Assembly (NCBI RefSeq): GCF_000297775.1
Contig: NZ_JH815516.1
Location: 71,226 to 135,225, forward strand
DNA from: Sutterella wadsworthensis 2_1_59BFAA
GTDB taxonomy: Bacteria; Pseudomonadota; Gammaproteobacteria; Burkholderiales; Burkholderiaceae_F
Reading direction: 5' to 3'
DNA length: 64,000 nucleotides
The notes under the pieces are model-generated. The model did not search any database. It was given only the letters and a program-made list of their open reading frames with translations, and was not told the origin of the DNA. The position numbers and the translations under genes were made by a program. This document shows positions 62,099 to 64,000 of the stretch, one piece after another; within the stretch, counting starts at the first letter, position 1; every line of letters begins with the position of its first letter.

Positions 62099-62263
62099 TC
62101 ACAAAAAACAAAGGGCAGCCTCGTTGGGCTGCCCCTGGAATAACCTCCCCAGACACAGAAATCCTGACACTCCCTTCCAGGCCTCTTTTCCTGCAGTCGC
62201 GTACTTCTGGATGAAGTCCAAAGCGACGATTGCCATGCGTCTGTATTCTCTTTCAGGTCTCAT
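62099..62263 (-). CDS. 54-residue phage protein, 3' end possibly altered by IS256
   Basis: ATG 62263 follows GGAGAAAGAGGA. The first 25 residues (MRPEREYRRMAIVALDFIQK) look like a real helical phage peptide. The tail is encoded by the hairpin sequence next to the IS element, so its natural end may have been lost. It overlaps the upstream stop by four bases. Confidence 0.55.
   Translation of the reverse strand: MRPEREYRRMAIVALDFIQKYATAGKEAWKGVSGFLCLGRLFQGQPNEAALCFL
62103..62135 (-). terminator. terminator-like hairpin beside the IS256 element
   Basis: On the minus strand GGGCAGCC pairs with GGCTGCCC around a 5-base loop and is followed by TTTG and then six T residues. It would stop the phage transcript before the IS element. 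It overlaps the 3' end of the 54-residue frame. Confidence 0.6.
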
Positions 62264-62547
62264 TCCTCTTTCTCCTTTCTGATCCACCACGACGGAATGT
62301 CGAGATAGGCCCATGCGATGTCGTCGAAGTCCTCGACTTTGTACTCGTTTCGCTTCGTGACCCTGCAGCCTTTGACGGTCTTTACTTCGTAGAAGAACTC
62401 AGTGCCCAGGCCGAAATATCCACGGGGGATAAACACGGGCTTGCCGCCTTTCAGAGCGATGATGATGAGTTCTTTTCCGGTGTCTGGGTGCGTTGCTTCA
62501 TCGTCTGCGTCGTACCGTTGCCATTCGATCTTTCCATCTTTTGTCAT
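62260..62547 (-). CDS. 95-residue phage hypothetical protein
   Basis: ATG 62547 begins MTKDGKIEWQRYDADDEATH. The short alpha/beta protein (KPVFIPRGYFGLGTEFFYEV, DDIAWAYLDIPSWWIRKEKE) has a Trp-rich end. I do not recognise the family. Stop and start overlaps with both neighbours by four bases support it as a genuine operon member. Confidence 0.7.
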   Translation of the reverse strand: MTKDGKIEWQRYDADDEATHPDTGKELIIIALKGGKPVFIPRGYFGLGTEFFYEVKTVKGCRVTKRNEYKVEDFDDIAWAYLDIPSWWIRKEKEE

Positions 62548-62972
62548 TCTTCGTCCTCCTTCTGCTCGACGAGTTGGTAAATGGCCATTCTCACTGCCGC
62601 TAAGCAGGAGACAACATCCGTCCTCGGGACGACAAAGCCGTTGGCAGCGGCACCGCGGATCCCGTTCTCGAACAGCCAACGGAGCGGACCGTTGTGCTTC
62701 TCCGCGATGAAGCGTGCGGCACAGGCCCCTCTGGCCGACAGAACAGCGGCCATGGAGCCGTTGTCGAGGAGGGCAAGCTGTCGATTGAGGTACCACTGGG
62801 CCTTCTTCAGGTCCTCGAGCTCGGGGCACCCCTCCTTATTGCCGGCTCGGCAGAGGTACTTGACGGCGTTGCCCAGGCAGAAGGGCAACTCTTGGCATAC
62901 GTCGATGGGCTGAACAAGATAGCCCGCGTCTTCGTAATGTTTGGGGTGGTTGATGTTGTCAACAATTTCCAT
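62544..62972 (-). CDS. DUF3310 (SaV1-like) phage protein
   Basis: 142 residues. The N-terminal half matches DUF3310: INHPKHYEDAGYLVQPIDVC, LPFCLGNAVKYLCRAGNKEG, LEDLKKAQWYLNRQL. The family is common in phage nucleotide-metabolism modules and has been called nucleotide-kinase-like, though function is uncertain. The C-terminal half (AARFIAEKHNGPLRWLFENG) is not part of the domain and may be a fused small module. Confidence 0.88.
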   Translation of the reverse strand: MEIVDNINHPKHYEDAGYLVQPIDVCQELPFCLGNAVKYLCRAGNKEGCPELEDLKKAQWYLNRQLALLDNGSMAAVLSARGACAARFIAEKHNGPLRWLFENGIRGAAANGFVVPRTDVVSCLAAVRMAIYQLVEQKEDEE

Positions 62973-62981
62973 GGTGTTGTC

Positions 62982-63920
62982 CTACCTTAGTTCCCGAAAG
63001 GGAATATTCATGAAAGTTAGAACTTCCCGCAAACCTAACTGCTCCATGCAGTATCGATATTGTAGCGGGTGTGTATGTGTCATTCTTTGAAAGCGGTTGG
63101 GAATCGGGTCTTTGTCTATGCCATACATGCAGAACATGCACCCGGTTCTTTGAAGCCCTGTCAGCTCAAGGAGCCCGTCTTCGTTCTCCTTGACCTCTCC
63201 GTACACCGTCGCAATCTCTAACTTGTTCTCGACGACGTAACGAAGCACGTCTTGTTCCGTCCAAAAGCTCATCGGCTGAGAGATCGGACGAGATCTCGTG
63301 AAGGCGTTGCATCCGTACCTCAGCCACGAGGATCTTCGGAGGAAGCTCTCGTCCGCCATAGTTCCGACGATGGCTTTGTTACCAGTCTCGCGCTCGTACT
63401 TCTTTACGGGCGCTTTTTTCATCACGTCGCAGCACTTGTTGGAAATCTTGAATGGCGCGTCGATCAGGAACTTCCACTTCTCGGAGATCTTTCCTTTGCC
63501 CCAACGGTTCCCGTTAAGCCGAATACCTAGTAGCTTCTCCGACTTTGTGGTGCGAGCCTCGTATAGGAACTGGCTTTGCTCCTTAGAAACGACTGGGTAT
63601 CCGTACTTCTCTATCACGTCGTAAAACCGCATGGCTGGATCAAGCCTGATGACGTTCTTCTGACGTAGAGCGAAGCTCCTGACCTCGGGGTACTCAAGCC
63701 CCGTGTTGACAAAGACGCTCGGAATACTCGGATAGAGCGAATCGGCAATGTGCTTGAGCACCGTAGAATCCTTGCCGCCGGAGAAAGAAATGTACACGTC
63801 GCCGCCCCAATGCTCGTGCCATGCCTTGATGCGGGCTTCCGTCATACGCACCTTGGCTTCGAGCGGAAGACTCTGCATTTGCCGAAGGTCTTGCGGAGAA
63901 TGCCGAGGGGTACCGTTCAC
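62982..63920 (-). CDS. phage PAPS-reductase / DndC-like PP-loop protein
   Basis: 312 residues from GTG 63920, overlapping the upstream stop by one base shift. The PP-loop VYISFSGGKDSTVLKHIADS binds ATP, and VFVNTGLEYPEVRSFALRQK and MADESFLRRSSWLRYGCNAF are conserved in the phosphoadenosine-phosphosulfate-reductase superfamily. Four Cys (NKCCDV, GCMFC) near the C-terminal half could bind an Fe-S cluster. Phage members may modify DNA or tRNA with sulfur, or aid sulfur metabolism; no dnd genes are next to it. Confidence 0.9.
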   Translation of the reverse strand: MNGTPRHSPQDLRQMQSLPLEAKVRMTEARIKAWHEHWGGDVYISFSGGKDSTVLKHIADSLYPSIPSVFVNTGLEYPEVRSFALRQKNVIRLDPAMRFYDVIEKYGYPVVSKEQSQFLYEARTTKSEKLLGIRLNGNRWGKGKISEKWKFLIDAPFKISNKCCDVMKKAPVKKYERETGNKAIVGTMADESFLRRSSWLRYGCNAFTRSRPISQPMSFWTEQDVLRYVVENKLEIATVYGEVKENEDGLLELTGLQRTGCMFCMYGIDKDPIPNRFQRMTHTHPLQYRYCMEQLGLREVLTFMNIPFRELR

Positions 63921-64000
63921 TTGATCTCTCCTTTGTTGAACGCGAGACGGCGCCAGTCGTAGACACTCGTCAGAAAAGTTTCGAGCTTGTGGATCTCAGT
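63917..64000 (-). CDS. phage gene, C-terminal 27 residues only
   Basis: The frame enters from the window edge (TEIHKLETFLTSVYDWRRLA, FNKGEIK) and stops at 63917, overlapping the GTG of the PAPS-reductase-like gene. It is too short to identify. Confidence 0.6.
   Translation of the reverse strand, partial: TEIHKLETFLTSVYDWRRLAFNKGEIK

Larger units (their letters stand above)
54430..64000. mobile_element. prophage, integrase end; other end outside the window
   Basis: The unit begins with an integrase on the plus strand, followed by a block of tightly overlapping minus-strand genes: lysis set, small genes, SNF2-like helicase, VRR-NUC nuclease, DUF3310, PAPS-reductase-like protein. Start/stop overlaps of 1-4 bases and clear phage families support it. 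No capsid, terminase or tail gene is seen yet. The interior carries an IS256 insertion, so the phage may be defective. Confidence 0.85.

Overview
The window is GC-rich and looks like a betaproteobacterial chromosome, most likely a gut-associated member of the Sutterellaceae (Burkholderiales). This placement is inferred from gene content: a secreted single-chain flavocytochrome-like fumarate-reductase-family protein with a covalent-FMN domain, a Tat-exported DmsAB-type molybdoenzyme, a classical autotransporter, the CsgG/DUF4810/DUF799 lipoprotein operon, and a heavy IS load. No rRNA, tRNA or CRISPR array was seen.

Layout. 1-5036: a large DUF4011-type SF1 helicase with a Vsr-like nuclease domain (antiphage Hhe architecture), cut by the window edge. 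5.2-7.9 kb: a small membrane ORF and a KefC/YbaL-like antiporter with an odd repeat tail. 8.2-18.3 kb: a mobile-element zone with two IS1634-type elements around a CsgG/DUF4810/DUF799 lipoprotein operon (its first gene beheaded), two IS630 ends around a periplasmic isoaspartyl peptidase/asparaginase, and an integrase remnant. 18.4-22.1 kb: a decayed siderophore/TonB locus (binding protein split by a tnpB element, exbB with an amber codon, intact exbD, tonB and an esterase both truncated at one shared junction). 22.2-28.4 kb: a two-component system followed by dmsA-dmsB without a visible membrane anchor. 28.8-34.4 kb: autotransporter, a hypothetical gene, and a DEDD exonuclease divergent from a conserved hypothetical gene, with paired TGCGTCA dyads between them. 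That hypothetical gene is split by an IS110/IS1111 element plus a second tnpB element (34.9-37.9 kb). 38.4-45.6 kb: Na+/H+-antiporter-family carrier, YgiW-like OB-fold protein, anchored nuclease, broken cyclase, cystathionine lyase, solo HTH protein, and a hipBA pair whose HipA lacks its catalytic residues. 45.6-47.1 kb: gene-poor and hairpin-rich. 47.1-54.4 kb: EamA exporter, flavocytochrome-like reductase, AlkD-like glycosylase, a tnpA-tnpB IS605 element, and the DUF4261 and DIP1984-family genes. 54.5-64 kb: one end of a prophage (integrase, Rz/Rz1, lysozyme, holin, small genes, SNF2 helicase, VRR-NUC, DUF3310, PAPS-reductase-like protein) with an IS256 insertion, running off the window.

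How the genes work together. The respiratory genes (DmsAB, flavocytochrome) suggest anaerobic respiration with periplasmic electron acceptors, perhaps governed by the adjacent two-component system. The lipoprotein and siderophore operons are being eroded by insertion sequences. Three different TnpB lineages and one IS110-family element, each potentially RNA-guided, sit in or beside disrupted host genes. I did not find a clearly new multi-gene system. The strongest leads are the catalytically dead HipA, the paired TGCGTCA operators, the Hhe-like helicase and the RNA-guided transposon remnants.
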